A stretch of 35,327 bases of DNA from Xanthobacteraceae bacterium (GTDB lineage: Bacteria > Pseudomonadota > Alphaproteobacteria > Rhizobiales > Xanthobacteraceae). The translations under genes were made by a program, and so were the position numbers. This document shows positions 26,154-35,015 of this stretch, piece by piece. The notes beneath the pieces are model-generated. The model searched no databases. It was given only the letters and a program-made list of their open reading frames with translations, and was not told the DNA's origin. Position 1 is the stretch's first letter, and each line of letters opens with the position of its first letter. The stretch covers positions 1 to 35,327 of the forward strand of contig JASHOR010000146.1 in assembly GCA_030041005.1 (NCBI GenBank), in the 5' to 3' direction.

Positions 26154-26651
26154 TCACTCCAACTCGATCGTCTCGAAATCGGCGGGCAAAATGATTTCGA
26201 GCAGCTCGCAATCGTCGGAGTAGTCGAGCACCCGGTGCTCGATCTTGGGCGGCTGTAGCCAGCAGGACCCTTCTCGCATGGTCACCTCGCCGGCGCCCTC
26301 GTACTCCCCCTTTATCCAGCCCTTGAGCACATAGATCATCTGAAATTTGACGTCGTGATAGTGCCGTTTCGAGACCACGGCGGGATCGCAAGGCGGAAGC
26401 ATCTTGATGACATGGGCGCGCGCCAGACCGCCGGTCGCCGCCGCGATGCCGAGGTCGCGATATTTCGCGTAAGACCGCAGCCCGCCTTCGAAGGCGCATG
26501 GGCCAGCGAGATGATTGACCACGAATCTTTGGCGTCGCGGGCCCGGCTTCTTCGCCAGTTTGCCGGCGGCAAGGGCGCGGCGCCTATGGGAAGATTTGCC
26601 TGACCGCCGTTTGGCGGGCGTGGATTTCAGCGCTTGCTTTGTCCTGGCCAT
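26154..26651 (-). CDS. Cupin-domain protein with a Lys/Arg-rich N-terminal tail
   Basis: A 165-residue protein. Residues 1-43 contain about 16 Lys/Arg with Ser, Thr and Ala, like a histone H1-type or DNA/RNA-binding tail. Residues 45-165 form a single cupin barrel: HYHDVKFQ gives metal-ligand candidates His97, His99 and Gln104, then the IYVLKGW strand, the GSCWLQPPKIEHRV segment with His139, and the acidic C-terminus. The ATG at 26649-26651 is supported by AGGAGG six bases upstream. The frame continues back through the repeat at 26691-26797, but that part is repeat sequence and not protein. Downstream of the FMN dehydrogenase on the same strand; substrate unknown. Confidence 0.82.
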   Translation of the reverse strand: MARTKQALKSTPAKRRSGKSSHRRRALAAGKLAKKPGPRRQRFVVNHLAGPCAFEGGLRSYAKYRDLGIAAATGGLARAHVIKMLPPCDPAVVSKRHYHDVKFQMIYVLKGWIKGEYEGAGEVTMREGSCWLQPPKIEHRVLDYSDDCELLEIILPADFETIELE

Positions 26652-26690
26652 CCGTTTCCTCCTGGAGTTCTCGCCAGCGGCGCTCCCGCT

Positions 26691-26797
26691 ATCGAAGGAC
26701 ACTGGCAACTTATTGATCTCGTGTGGCTTTGATTCAGAAATCCGCATGACGAGGTCGCGGCAGGAATGATGCGGATTTCTGAACCGCCACACTAGAA
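26691..26797 (-). repeat. Palindromic intergenic repeat, copy 2 (inverted)
   Basis: Reverse complement of the 107-base unit at 18348-18454, with six mismatches. It sits between the FMN dehydrogenase and cupin genes. On the minus strand it starts TTCTAGTGTGGCGGTTC; the TTC and TAG are the last codon and stop of the dehydrogenase gene, exactly as in copy 1. The hairpin is more regular here: GGTTCAGAAATCCGCAT pairs with ATGCGGATTTCTGAATC. The second long stem-loop seen beside copy 1 is missing; only the beginning of its left arm (to CGAT) remains. Confidence 0.85.
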
Positions 26798-28069
26798 CTG
26801 TAACGCGGCCCTATGACGGACCACGACCGAACGCGCTTCGTCGGGCGTATGTGCGCCCAATTGGCCGAAGGCGGCTTGCGTTTCCTCGATCAGCAAATCG
26901 ATGGTGTGGGCAGGTCCCTCCTCGCCCAGCGCGCCTAGTCCCCACAAGAACGCCTTGCCGGCAAAAGTGGCGGCGGCGCCGAGCGCGTAAGCGCGTACCA
27001 CATCGGTTCCGCTGCGGATGCCGGAGTCCATCATCACCGTGGCACGCGTGCCGACTTGTTTGACGATTGCCGGCAGTGCGTCGATTGGAGCGGGCAGCGC
27101 CTCGATCTGCCGACCGCCGTGGTTGGAGACGATCATGCCATCGACGCCCAGCGAGATAGCCTTTTCAGCGTCCTGCGGATGCAGAATGCCTTTGACGATC
27201 AGCGGGCCCTTCCAGCGTTCGCGGTATTTGGCGATTTCCTCCCAGGTGAATGCGCCGCCCATCTCGCGGCGCGCAAACGCCACCGTTTCATTGATCGACG
27301 CGTTTGCCCCCACATAAGCCCGCAGATTGGAAAAGCGCGGAATCCCATTCTTGCGCAGCGCCAGCGACCAGGCCGGCGACATCACCATCTGCAGCATCAT
27401 TTTCAGGTCAGGCGAGAATGCTCCGCTGAGCCCCACCACCACTTCCCGCGCGCGCGTGGTGCGTACCGGAACGTCGATGGTGAGCACCAGCGCGTGACAG
27501 CCGGCCGCTTGTGCGCGGCGCACGAGATCGAAGCCGATGGCATGGTCGTTGCGGGCGGCACGATAGAGCTGAAACCAGAATACGTCGGGCGCGGCCTCGG
27601 CGATCTCTTCTATCGTGGCGCAGCCGACGGTCCCAAGGGTGTACGGAATGCGAGCGCGCTGCGCGGCGCGGGCCAGGTAAAGATCGGCGCCCGGCCAAAC
27701 AATTGCCGGGCCACCCATCGGCGCAATACCGATCGGCGCCGCGTAGCGCCGGCCGAACAATTCGATGTCGCAGGGCGGCAGCGATGGCATCACGCCATAG
27801 CGCGGCACGAGTTCAACGGCATCAAGCGCGGCCCAATTGCGCTTGATGCCAGAGTCTTCCTTCCCCGAACCGCCGTCGCAATATTCGAAGGCAAAATGCG
27901 GCAGACGCTGCCGTGCGCGTCGGCGCAGATAATCGATGGTCGGATAGCGCCGATAGAGTTCGGCGTAGCGCGGATTGGCGCTTCTGCCAGCCCGCGGCTT
28001 GGACGCGCCAACAGCGGCGGCATTCGGCGCGGCAATCTGCGACGTAGCGGCAGCCGTGCTGTCATGCAT
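26792..28069 (-). CDS. FMN-dependent alpha-hydroxy-acid dehydrogenase
   Basis: A 425-residue flavoprotein of the lactate/glycolate/mandelate oxidoreductase family that oxidises an L-2-hydroxy acid to a 2-oxo acid. The (beta/alpha)8 barrel shows FEYCDGGSGKEDS, APIGIAPMG, WFQLYRAARN, LTIDVPV, LIVKGIL, the catalytic His at about 317 in SNHGGRQIEALP, and MDSGIRSGTDVVRA for phosphate binding. The exact substrate is not clear. The first 35 residues are Ala-rich and poorly conserved. The start ATG (28067-28069) has GGAGG six bases upstream. A TATAAT at 28090-28095 has no -35 and would leave almost no leader. The last residue (Phe) and stop are in the repeat. Confidence 0.9.
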   Translation of the reverse strand: MHDSTAAATSQIAAPNAAAVGASKPRAGRSANPRYAELYRRYPTIDYLRRRARQRLPHFAFEYCDGGSGKEDSGIKRNWAALDAVELVPRYGVMPSLPPCDIELFGRRYAAPIGIAPMGGPAIVWPGADLYLARAAQRARIPYTLGTVGCATIEEIAEAAPDVFWFQLYRAARNDHAIGFDLVRRAQAAGCHALVLTIDVPVRTTRAREVVVGLSGAFSPDLKMMLQMVMSPAWSLALRKNGIPRFSNLRAYVGANASINETVAFARREMGGAFTWEEIAKYRERWKGPLIVKGILHPQDAEKAISLGVDGMIVSNHGGRQIEALPAPIDALPAIVKQVGTRATVMMDSGIRSGTDVVRAYALGAAATFAGKAFLWGLGALGEEGPAHTIDLLIEETQAAFGQLGAHTPDEARSVVVRHRAALQF

Positions 28070-28119
28070 GGGCATCCTCCAGGACACCGATTATAGCCTA
28101 TGGGCCAATCCCGGCCCGC

Positions 28120-29115
28120 TCAGAAATGACTGTAGGACGGACGCGCAAAGCTGAGCGTTTTGCCGTCGCGGACGAAGCGGACCCCCTCGCCCTCGACCAA
28201 GCGGCCGATTTCACTGACCGCCACGCCGGCCCGCTTGGCGGCCCGGGAAAATGCGGTGAGTTTTTCGGGCGCAATAGTGAGCAAAATTTCGTAATCGTCG
28301 CCGCCGGTCAGGGCGATCTCGATGAGGCCTGGATCGGCCGCAACCGCCGCATGCGCCGCATCAGACAAGGGCACCCGCGTGGCATCGATGTTCGTCGCAA
28401 CCGCAGAGGCGCGACAGAGCTTGGCGAGGTCGCCCGCGAGACCGTCGGAGACATCCATCGCCGCGGAAGCATATTCAAGCACCGCCTGCGCCAGCGCGTT
28501 GCGCGGTTGCGGCAGCAGATAGCGCTGCTCCAGGTGGGCGCGCAGCCGCGGCTCCAGGCGCCATCGTTCGGCGTCTGGCGCACCGCCGCGCAGCCGCATG
28601 CCGAGCGCGGCATCGCCAATCGTGCCGCTGACAACGACACAATCGCCTGCATGGGCAGTCGAGCGCCGCACCATTTTTCCATGCGGTACGGTCCCGAAGG
28701 CGGCAATCGACACCGATAGCGGGCCCGGCGTTCGGTCCGTATCGCCGCCGAGAAGAGGGCAAGCATAATGCTGCGCGTCATCGGCGACGCCCGCCGTGAA
28801 GGCGGATAGCCAGCTCTCCTCGATCGTCCCCGGCAGGGCGATGGACATGAGAAATCCCGCCGGTCTCGCGCCCTTGGCCGCGAGATCGGAAAGATTCATC
28901 CGCAACGCCTTGCGGCCGATATGGTCCGGCGGATCGCCTGGAAAGAAATGCACGCCGGCGATGACGCCATCGGTCGTCAGGACCAGGTCGCAGCCCGGTG
29001 GCGGCGTGAGGATTGCCGCGTCATCCTGGAGGCCAAAAGCACCCGGATCCGTCGCCAGCGGACGAAAATAGCGGGCGATCAGGCGATCTTCTTCCGATTC
29101 TTTGCTATCCGGCAT
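28120..29115 (-). CDS. thiL: Thiamine-monophosphate kinase
   Basis: ATP-dependent final step of thiamine diphosphate synthesis: phosphorylates thiamine monophosphate. The 331-residue product contains the AIR-synthase-like fold with DDAAIL (metal and ATP), LTTDGVIAGVHF, IGRKALRMNLSDLAAKGARP, the GGDTDRTPGPLSVSI segment, and the later MDVSDGLAGDLAKL and TGGDDYEIL motifs. The start is the ATG at 29113-29115 (MPDSKESEEDRLIARYF). It is the last gene of the glyA-thiL block, 60 bases after nusB, a position I recall as conserved in this order. Confidence 0.96.
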   Translation of the reverse strand: MPDSKESEEDRLIARYFRPLATDPGAFGLQDDAAILTPPPGCDLVLTTDGVIAGVHFFPGDPPDHIGRKALRMNLSDLAAKGARPAGFLMSIALPGTIEESWLSAFTAGVADDAQHYACPLLGGDTDRTPGPLSVSIAAFGTVPHGKMVRRSTAHAGDCVVVSGTIGDAALGMRLRGGAPDAERWRLEPRLRAHLEQRYLLPQPRNALAQAVLEYASAAMDVSDGLAGDLAKLCRASAVATNIDATRVPLSDAAHAAVAADPGLIEIALTGGDDYEILLTIAPEKLTAFSRAAKRAGVAVSEIGRLVEGEGVRFVRDGKTLSFARPSYSHF

Positions 29116-29175
29116 CGCGTTGTGCACCGGCCGATTATGCCAATGGTGTAGCAGTGGCGCGACCGCGCGGACAAT

Positions 29176-29664
29176 TCAACCGGCGTCGAACTCCGCAGCG
29201 CGCAGGCGATGCCCAAGCTGATTGAGCACCGCATTGACCATGCCGGTTTCCTCTCTGTCGACGAAGGCAGCGGCGATGTCGACATATTCGGCGATGACGA
29301 CCCGTCCCGGCACATCCGGCCGGCACGCGAGTTCGTAGGCGCCGGCCCGCAGCACGGCACGCAGTATCGCTTCGATGCGCCGCAGCGGCCAGCCCGCGCT
29401 CAACACCGTGTCGATCAGCGGATCGAGGCGCATCTGCTCGCGTACCACGCCGCTGACGATATCGCGAAAGAACGCTGCCTCCGCCGGCCGGTAACGCGCG
29501 TCGTCCACCTCGCCGCCAAGCCAATGGCTTTCGAACTCGGCCAGGATCTCGTTCAATCCGGTGCCGGCGAGGTCCATCTGATAGAGCGCCTGCACCGCAG
29601 CGAGACGGGCGGCGCCGCGCTTATTGGCCTTGCGCGGTTGTTTTGCCTCGGTGGCCGCCATCAT
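29176..29664 (-). CDS. nusB: Transcription antitermination factor NusB
   Basis: All-helical RNA-binding protein that joins NusE (S10) on the boxA element of rRNA leaders to prevent premature termination. The 162-residue product has the RGAARLAAVQALYQMDLAG N-terminal helices, LIDTVLSAGWPLRRIEAILRAVLRAGAYEL, and the VVIAEYVDIAAAF-to-VNAVLNQLGHRLR C-terminal helices. The start ATG at 29662-29664 overlaps the ribH stop as ATGA, so it is translationally coupled to ribH. The ribH-nusB pair is widespread in bacteria. Confidence 0.96.
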   Translation of the reverse strand: MMAATEAKQPRKANKRGAARLAAVQALYQMDLAGTGLNEILAEFESHWLGGEVDDARYRPAEAAFFRDIVSGVVREQMRLDPLIDTVLSAGWPLRRIEAILRAVLRAGAYELACRPDVPGRVVIAEYVDIAAAFVDREETGMVNAVLNQLGHRLRAAEFDAG

Positions 29665-30149
29665 CGTCCCCCAAGCCGGCGCCTGAGCGCGACCAGCGCC
29701 AGAGCGGCGCGCGCGGCGTCGCCGCCCTTGTCCTGGCCTTCCATGCGGGCGCGGGCAAAGGCCTGCGTTTCGTTCTCGACGGTGATGATCCCGTTGCCGA
29801 GAGGCAATCCGCGCGCAATCGAAATCTCCATCAATCCTCGGGCGGATTGATGGGACACGATTTCGAAATGCAAGGTCTCGCCGCGAATGACGCAGCCAAG
29901 CGCAACGACACCGTCATAGGGATGCCGCTTGCGGCGCGCCGCATCGACGGCAATCACTATCGCCGCAGGGATCTCCAACGAACCCGGCACGCTGATGCGA
30001 TCGACGGAGGCTTTCGCCTCGTTCAGCGCGCGCATCGCGCCGGCCAGGAGCGCATCGGCGATTGCATCGTAGTAGCGGGCCTCCACGATGAGAATCCGCG
30101 CCGCCTCGATCTCGCTTCGCTCTCGCCTGCCCCGACGCGGCCCGGCCAT
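29661..30149 (-). CDS. ribH: 6,7-dimethyl-8-ribityllumazine synthase
   Basis: Makes lumazine from 5-amino-6-ribitylamino-uracil and a 4-carbon phosphate, the penultimate step of riboflavin synthesis, as a multi-subunit shell. The 162-residue product has RILIVEARYYDAIADAL, SVDRISVPGSLEIPAAI, the GVVALGCVIRGETLHFEIVSHQSARGL active region with its conserved His, and IITVENETQAFARA. The ATG at 30147-30149 is preferred; a GTG at 30231 would overlap ribE and adds non-conserved residues. It lies 59 bases after the ribE stop and overlaps nusB by four bases. Confidence 0.96.
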   Translation of the reverse strand: MAGPRRGRRERSEIEAARILIVEARYYDAIADALLAGAMRALNEAKASVDRISVPGSLEIPAAIVIAVDAARRKRHPYDGVVALGCVIRGETLHFEIVSHQSARGLMEISIARGLPLGNGIITVENETQAFARARMEGQDKGGDAARAALALVALRRRLGGR

Positions 30150-30208
30150 CGCTGCGCTCCATTCGCGGGTCGTCGTAGCAAGCGGGCGGAGCGCGAACAA
30201 GCGCGCGC

Positions 30209-30823
30209 TCACCGTTGCGGCGCCGCCTCCCACAGGCGCGCCGCGTAGCGAGCCATCATATCCGCTTCCAGGTTCAGCCGCGCCCCGACGGCAAGCGATC
30301 CGAGCGTCGTCGCTTTCAGGGTGTGCGGGATGATGAAGACGGAGAACGTATCCCGCTCGACATCATTTACCGTAAGCGAGATTCCGTCGAGCGCGACCGA
30401 TCCTTTCGGCGCGATGAACCGCAATAGTTGCGCCGGCGCACGAATCGACAGGCCGGACATATCGGCAAAATCGTCGCGCGCAACCAGCTCGGCGATGCCA
30501 TCGACGTGGCCGCTGACCAGATGACCTCCGAGTTCGTCGCCCAGGCGCAGCGCGCGTTCGAGATTGAGTTTTGTGCCGCGTCGCCACCCTGCAGCCGTCG
30601 TCACCTGCAGCGTTTCGGCGGCTGCTTCGACGGCAAACCACGCATGATTTCCCGTTCGTCCTCGCTCAACCACCGTGAGGCAGACCCCGGAACAGGCAAT
30701 CGAGGCGCCGATGTCGATCGTGTCCGGATCGTAACCGCAGCCGATGCGCAAGCGTCGCAGCCCATCGGCTTTCTCCTCTATATCAGCAACCTCTCCTAAC
30801 TCACTGATAATACCGGTAAACAT
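30209..30823 (-). CDS. ribE: Riboflavin synthase, alpha subunit
   Basis: Dismutates two lumazine molecules to riboflavin. The 204-residue product is two repeated barrels: MFTGIISELGEV at the N-terminus, then IACSGVCLTVVE (with the conserved Cys) and LGGHLVSGHVDGIAELV in the first half. The second half has KGSVALDGISLTVNDVE and FIIPHTLKATTLG. AGGTGA lies just before the ATG at 30821-30823. Only three bases separate it from the ribD stop, so there is no room for an FMN riboswitch at this position and the gene depends on upstream transcription. Confidence 0.97.
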   Translation of the reverse strand: MFTGIISELGEVADIEEKADGLRRLRIGCGYDPDTIDIGASIACSGVCLTVVERGRTGNHAWFAVEAAAETLQVTTAAGWRRGTKLNLERALRLGDELGGHLVSGHVDGIAELVARDDFADMSGLSIRAPAQLLRFIAPKGSVALDGISLTVNDVERDTFSVFIIPHTLKATTLGSLAVGARLNLEADMMARYAARLWEAAPQR

Positions 30824-30826
30824 GAA

Positions 30827-31954
30827 TCACCTGCGCGCGTAATGCTCAATCCGGTCGGCGCCGACCGGCTCACTGTCTGTCGGCCTTAGCTGTCGCCCGA
30901 GGGCGGCTGCCGCAGCGGCATCGAGAGCCTCCACCCCCTCCGCGCCCACGATCTTTGCGGATTTGAACAGATGCGCCTGATCGATCAAATCGGCTGCGAG
31001 CAGGGCCGCGGCAAGCGTCGGGCCGCCTTCGACCATCAAGCGCGTGACGCCTCGCTGCGCAACGAGCTTGAGCAGCGATGCAAGGTCGGGCCGGCCATGC
31101 TCCCCGGCGGCGGCGGACACGCGGACCACCTCGATGCCGCGGGCGCACAGCGCCTCCGCGCGTGTGGACGATGCGCCATCGTGGCAGAACACCCATACCG
31201 GCACTTCGCCCGCGCTTGCCGCCAGGCGCGATGCGAGCGGCAGGCGCAATGCGCTGTCGAGAACAATTCGCACCGGCGAATTGCGTGCCATTCCGGGCAG
31301 ACGGCACGTGAGCATCGGGTCATCGGCGAGCGCAGTGCCGATGCCGATCATGATCGCATCGCTTTGCGCGCGCAGAAGATGAACCCGCTGCCACGCTGCT
31401 TCCCCGGTAATCGGCACCGGCCGGCGCCCCGGCGCGCCCGCTTTGCCATCCGCGGAGATTGCGAGCTTGAGCATCACGTGCGGCCGGCCGTCGCGCATGC
31501 GGCGGATGTGGCCGGCATGGTCGCGCCTGGCCTCCTCGGTGCCGACGCCGACCTCGACCGCGATGCCTGCCGCGCGCAGCCGAGCATGGCCCTCGCCCGA
31601 CACCTCCGGGTTTGGATCTTCCAGCGCCGAAACCACGCGCGAGACGCCGGCGGCAATGATGGCGTCGGCACAGGGCGGGCTCTTGCCATGGTGCGAGCAC
31701 GGCTCCAGCGTGACGTAAAGCGTTGCGCCGCGCGCTGCTTCCCCGGCGCGGCGCAGCGCATCGACCTCCGCATGCGGCCGGCCGCCCGGTTGCGTCCAGC
31801 CGCGGCCGACGATGGTATCGTCCTTCACCAGGACAGCGCCAACCGCAGGGTTGGGCCACGTGCCTCCCATCCCGCGACGGCCAAGCGCAAGCGCCAGCGC
31901 CATGAAGCGGCCGTCATCGCCCGGCGCCAAAGTCGCACCCAGTTGGCTCGTCAC
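30827..31954 (-). CDS. ribD: Bifunctional riboflavin deaminase/reductase RibD
   Basis: Carries out two early steps of riboflavin synthesis: deamination of the pyrimidine and reduction of the ribosyl chain. The 375-residue product has a zinc deaminase domain, with His61-Ala-Glu63 and the [11 protein letters not shown] motif (Cys86 and Cys95), about residues 10-150. A DHFR-like reductase domain follows ([15 protein letters not shown], then [37 protein letters not shown]). The start is the GTG at 31952-31954, overlapping the nrdR stop as GTGA. It precedes ribE by three bases. Confidence 0.96.
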   Translation of the reverse strand: MTSQLGATLAPGDDGRFMALALALGRRGMGGTWPNPAVGAVLVKDDTIVGRGWTQPGGRPHAEVDALRRAGEAARGATLYVTLEPCSHHGKSPPCADAIIAAGVSRVVSALEDPNPEVSGEGHARLRAAGIAVEVGVGTEEARRDHAGHIRRMRDGRPHVMLKLAISADGKAGAPGRRPVPITGEAAWQRVHLLRAQSDAIMIGIGTALADDPMLTCRLPGMARNSPVRIVLDSALRLPLASRLAASAGEVPVWVFCHDGASSTRAEALCARGIEVVRVSAAAGEHGRPDLASLLKLVAQRGVTRLMVEGGPTLAAALLAADLIDQAHLFKSAKIVGAEGVEALDAAAAAALGRQLRPTDSEPVGADRIEHYARR

Positions 31955-32427
31955 TTGCGTGCGGCCTCGGCGGCCTCATCCGCCGACAGCTCCGCCAGCG
32001 CGGCTTCGAAATCCTTGGCCTCGCGGAAATTGCGATAGACCGAGGCGAAGCGCACATAGGCCACGTCGTCGAGGTCGCGCAGGTGCGCCATCACGGTTTC
32101 GCCGATCGTTTCCGAAGACACCTCGCTCTCGCCCAAGCTTTCCAGCTCGCGCACGATCTTCGACACCATCTGGTCAATCCGCTCGGGTTCGACCGGGCGT
32201 TTGCGCAGCGCGACCTGCACCGACCGCAAGACCTTGTCGCGATCGAACGGCACGCGCCGGCCATTGCGCTTGATTACGATCAGTTCGCGCAGTTGCACGC
32301 GCTCGAAGGTGGTGAAGCGGAAACTGCAGGCAAGGCACACGCGCCGCCGGCGGATGACGGAGGAGTCTTCCGTCGGCCGCGAATCTTTCACCTGGGTGTC
32401 GAGGCTACTGCAGCTCGGACAACGCAT
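31951..32427 (-). CDS. nrdR: Transcriptional repressor NrdR
   Basis: Nucleotide-sensing zinc-finger/ATP-cone repressor of ribonucleotide reductase genes. The 158-residue product begins MRCPSC and has a zinc ribbon with Cys3, Cys6, Cys31 and Cys34. The ATP-cone domain follows ([30 protein letters not shown], then [19 protein letters not shown]). The ATG at 32425-32427 fits the family start and has purine-rich AGGGCAGGG just before it. It lies 14 bases after glyA and overlaps ribD. The glyA-nrdR-ribD order is common in alphaproteobacteria. Confidence 0.97.
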   Translation of the reverse strand: MRCPSCSSLDTQVKDSRPTEDSSVIRRRRVCLACSFRFTTFERVQLRELIVIKRNGRRVPFDRDKVLRSVQVALRKRPVEPERIDQMVSKIVRELESLGESEVSSETIGETVMAHLRDLDDVAYVRFASVYRNFREAKDFEAALAELSADEAAEAARK

Positions 32428-32441
32428 CCCTGCCCTCGCCT

Positions 32442-33749
32442 TCAACTCCGATAGATCGGGAACCTGTTCACCAGGCGCGCCGCTTTTTCGCGCACGCTGG
32501 CCTCCACGACGGAATCCTGCTCCGATCCGGTCTGTGCGAGAACATCAAGGACTTGGGCGATCATATCGCCAACTTGCCTGAACTCCGCGACGCCAAATCC
32601 GCGGGTCGTCCCGGCAGGCGTGCCCAGCCGTATACCCGACGTGATTGTCGGCTTTTCTGGATCGAACGGGATGCCGTTCTTATTGCAGGTGATGCCGGCG
32701 CGACTGAGGGCGGCTTCCGCGACCTTGCCGGTGAGGCGCTTCTTGCGCAGGTCAACGAGCAAGAGATGGGTGTCGGTCCCGCCGGAGACGATATCGACGC
32801 CATGCGCCTTGAGCGTTTCGGCCAGCACCTTGGCATTTTCGACAACATTCTTCGCGTAAAGCCTGAACGAGGGATGCAACGCCTCGCCGAAAGCGACCGC
32901 CTTGGCCGCGATCACATGCATCAGCGGGCCGCCCTGCATGCCCGGAAAAACCGCGGAATTGAGCTTTTTCGCCAGCTCCTCGTCATCGGTGAGGATGGCG
33001 CCGCCGCGTGGACCGCGCAGCGTCTTGTGCGTGGTGGTCGTCACCACGTGGGCGTGCGGAAACGGGCTTGGGTGCGCGCCGCCGGCGACCAAGCCGGCAA
33101 AGTGCGCCATGTCGACCATCAGATAGGCGCCGACCTCATCGGCAATTTTCCGGAAAGCGGGGAAATCGATGACGCGCGGATAGGCCGAACCGCCGGCAAT
33201 GATCACCTTGGGCCGGAACTGCTTGGCGAGCCGCTCCACTTCCTCCAGGTCTATCCGGTGGTCGTCACGGCGCACGCTGTAAGGCACGACCTTGAACCAC
33301 CGGCCGGAGAGATTGACCGGCGAGCCATGGGTAAGATGGCCGCCGGCGGCCAGATTGAGCCCCATGAACGTATCGCCGGGCTGCATCAGCGCCATGAACA
33401 CTTCGGCATTGGCGGACGCGCCCGAATGCGGCTGCACGTTGGCGAAGCGACAACCGAACAGCTTGGTCACCCGCTCGATCGCCAACCGTTCGGCGATGTC
33501 CACGAATTGGCAGCCGCCGTAATAGCGGCGGCCCGGCAAACCTTCGGCGTACTTGTTGGTGAGCACCGAGCCCTGTGCCTCGAGCACAGCGCGGCTGACG
33601 ATGTTCTCCGAGGCGATCAGCTCGATATCGTCACGCTGACGGCCCAGTTCGAGCGCTATCGCATGGGCAATTTCAGGGTCACTCTCGGCCAGGGACACGG
33701 AAAAAAAGCCCCCGTCCATACTCTTTTTGGCGCTCTCCGACGCAGACAT
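32442..33749 (-). CDS. glyA: Serine hydroxymethyltransferase
   Basis: PLP enzyme interconverting serine and glycine and charging tetrahydrofolate with a one-carbon unit, the main one-carbon source. The 435-residue product has [67 protein letters not shown], and the PLP lysine at about 242 in [14 protein letters not shown]. The ATG at 33747-33749 has GAGGAG about 11 bases upstream, and the gene heads the operon running to thiL. Its 156-bp upstream gap shows no promoter or riboswitch that I can name. Confidence 0.97.
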   Translation of the reverse strand: MSASESAKKSMDGGFFSVSLAESDPEIAHAIALELGRQRDDIELIASENIVSRAVLEAQGSVLTNKYAEGLPGRRYYGGCQFVDIAERLAIERVTKLFGCRFANVQPHSGASANAEVFMALMQPGDTFMGLNLAAGGHLTHGSPVNLSGRWFKVVPYSVRRDDHRIDLEEVERLAKQFRPKVIIAGGSAYPRVIDFPAFRKIADEVGAYLMVDMAHFAGLVAGGAHPSPFPHAHVVTTTTHKTLRGPRGGAILTDDEELAKKLNSAVFPGMQGGPLMHVIAAKAVAFGEALHPSFRLYAKNVVENAKVLAETLKAHGVDIVSGGTDTHLLLVDLRKKRLTGKVAEAALSRAGITCNKNGIPFDPEKPTITSGIRLGTPAGTTRGFGVAEFRQVGDMIAQVLDVLAQTGSEQDSVVEASVREKAARLVNRFPIYRS

Positions 33750-33905
33750 CCTGGTTCGCTCCTCGCCGCATCAACGGCAGTTCAGTCTTTGCGGCCGGTG
33801 ATACACCGCTCGCGCCCGCGATTCCAGCGGGCAAACGCAAAGGATTGGGGAATCGCCGCGATCGAGCCCGCTATATTTGGGGCTTACGGCGCATTCATGC
33901 CATTC

Positions 33906-35015
33906 TCAGGCGAGCCCGTAAAGCGCCCGCGCGTTGCCGGAATAAATCTGCCGCCGCCGCTCCTCGCCGAGACTTGGCGGCACTGCGACGAACGGATCGT
34001 CGAAATCCCAGTGCGGATAGTCCGAGGAGAACAGGATGCGGTCGAAGCCGATCGCCGCCATGAGGTCGATGAGATGCGGCGGGCTTTCCGGTTCCTCCAT
34101 CGGCTGGGTCGTGACCCAGAAATGCCGGCGCAGATATTCGGACGGCGGCCGCGGCACATGCGGCAGGTCCGAGCGCATGCGCTGCCAGTTGCGGTCGAGG
34201 CGCTGGCCCAAGGCTGGAATCCAGCCGAAGCCGCCTTCGATGAAGACGAATTTCAGCTCTGGAAAATGCTCGAACACGCCCTCCATAATCAGGCTCGTGA
34301 CCTGCGCCTGGCAGGCGGAGGCGTGCTCGGCCATTTCCTCGATGTAGAACGACGGCCAGCCGGTATTGCTCACCGCGCGGCCGCTATAGCCGAAAACGTG
34401 CACGCCGACGGGCAACCCCGCCTCGCACGCCGCCTCGTAGATCGGCCAGTAGCGGCGGCGCCCCATCAGGTCGGCGGTGCGGGTGAGCATGAGCACGTGA
34501 GCGAAGCGGCGGTCGCCGGCGCGGCGGCGGATTTCCGCGCGGGACGCGTCCGGGTCTTCGTAGGGCACGATCAACGAGGCTTTGAGCCGCGGATCGAGCG
34601 CATTCCAATGATTGAGCTGGAATTCGTTGGCGGCAAACGCCAGCGCGGCCGAGAACTCGTCGTTCTGCTCGCCCTGCCCCGATGGCGACAGCGGGTTCAT
34701 CACGGCATAGTCGATGCCATACAGGTCGAGATGCTGCTCGCGCATGAATTGGTAATTGCTGGCCGGCAGGCCGCCATCCGGCGGCCAGGCATCGCGGCGC
34801 GAGGCAAGCGGCTGGCCCTTGGGATAGGGAAAGCCCTTGACGTAACCGTGGTGCGAACGCGCGCCGTAGGTCTGCGCGTAATCCCACCAGCGGTTGCTCA
34901 GATAGGGCCGATAGTCCTCAAGCGACGCTTTGGGATGAATGTCGCAGTCGATGATCGAAAGCTTGGTTTTGGCTTCCTTGGCGTTTCGTTCGACCGGTCG
35001 AGCTTGGACGTTCAC
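33906..35015 (-). CDS. Amidohydrolase family protein (ACMSD-like TIM barrel)
   Basis: A 369-residue metal-dependent hydrolase or decarboxylase of the amidohydrolase-2 family. The DCDIHPK segment near residue 23 gives the D-x-H metal pair, VHVFGYSG supplies another His, and the conserved SSDYPHWDFDDPF near residue 332 holds the catalytic Asp. A long insertion with Trp/Tyr-rich sequence follows the first strand. Relatives act on aromatic or carboxylated substrates; no substrate can be given here. The start is a GTG at 35013-35015 with AGGAGG eight bases upstream; the open frame to 35078 has no such site. Same strand as glyA but 156 bp away, so probably a separate unit. Confidence 0.88.
   Translation of the reverse strand: MNVQARPVERNAKEAKTKLSIIDCDIHPKASLEDYRPYLSNRWWDYAQTYGARSHHGYVKGFPYPKGQPLASRRDAWPPDGGLPASNYQFMREQHLDLYGIDYAVMNPLSPSGQGEQNDEFSAALAFAANEFQLNHWNALDPRLKASLIVPYEDPDASRAEIRRRAGDRRFAHVLMLTRTADLMGRRRYWPIYEAACEAGLPVGVHVFGYSGRAVSNTGWPSFYIEEMAEHASACQAQVTSLIMEGVFEHFPELKFVFIEGGFGWIPALGQRLDRNWQRMRSDLPHVPRPPSEYLRRHFWVTTQPMEEPESPPHLIDLMAAIGFDRILFSSDYPHWDFDDPFVAVPPSLGEERRRQIYSGNARALYGLA

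Noticed and set aside
26652-26792. N-terminal extension of the cupin through the repeat
   Set aside because: The extension is a translation of the palindromic repeat, which also occurs at 18348-18454. A strong ribosome-binding site precedes the ATG at 26651.
28090-28095. TATAAT as a promoter for the FMN dehydrogenase gene
   Set aside because: No -35 box lies at a normal distance and transcription would start almost on the ribosome-binding site.
30824-30826. FMN riboswitch before ribE
   Set aside because: Only three bases separate ribD and ribE and the whole glyA-thiL block is close-packed, leaving no room for one.
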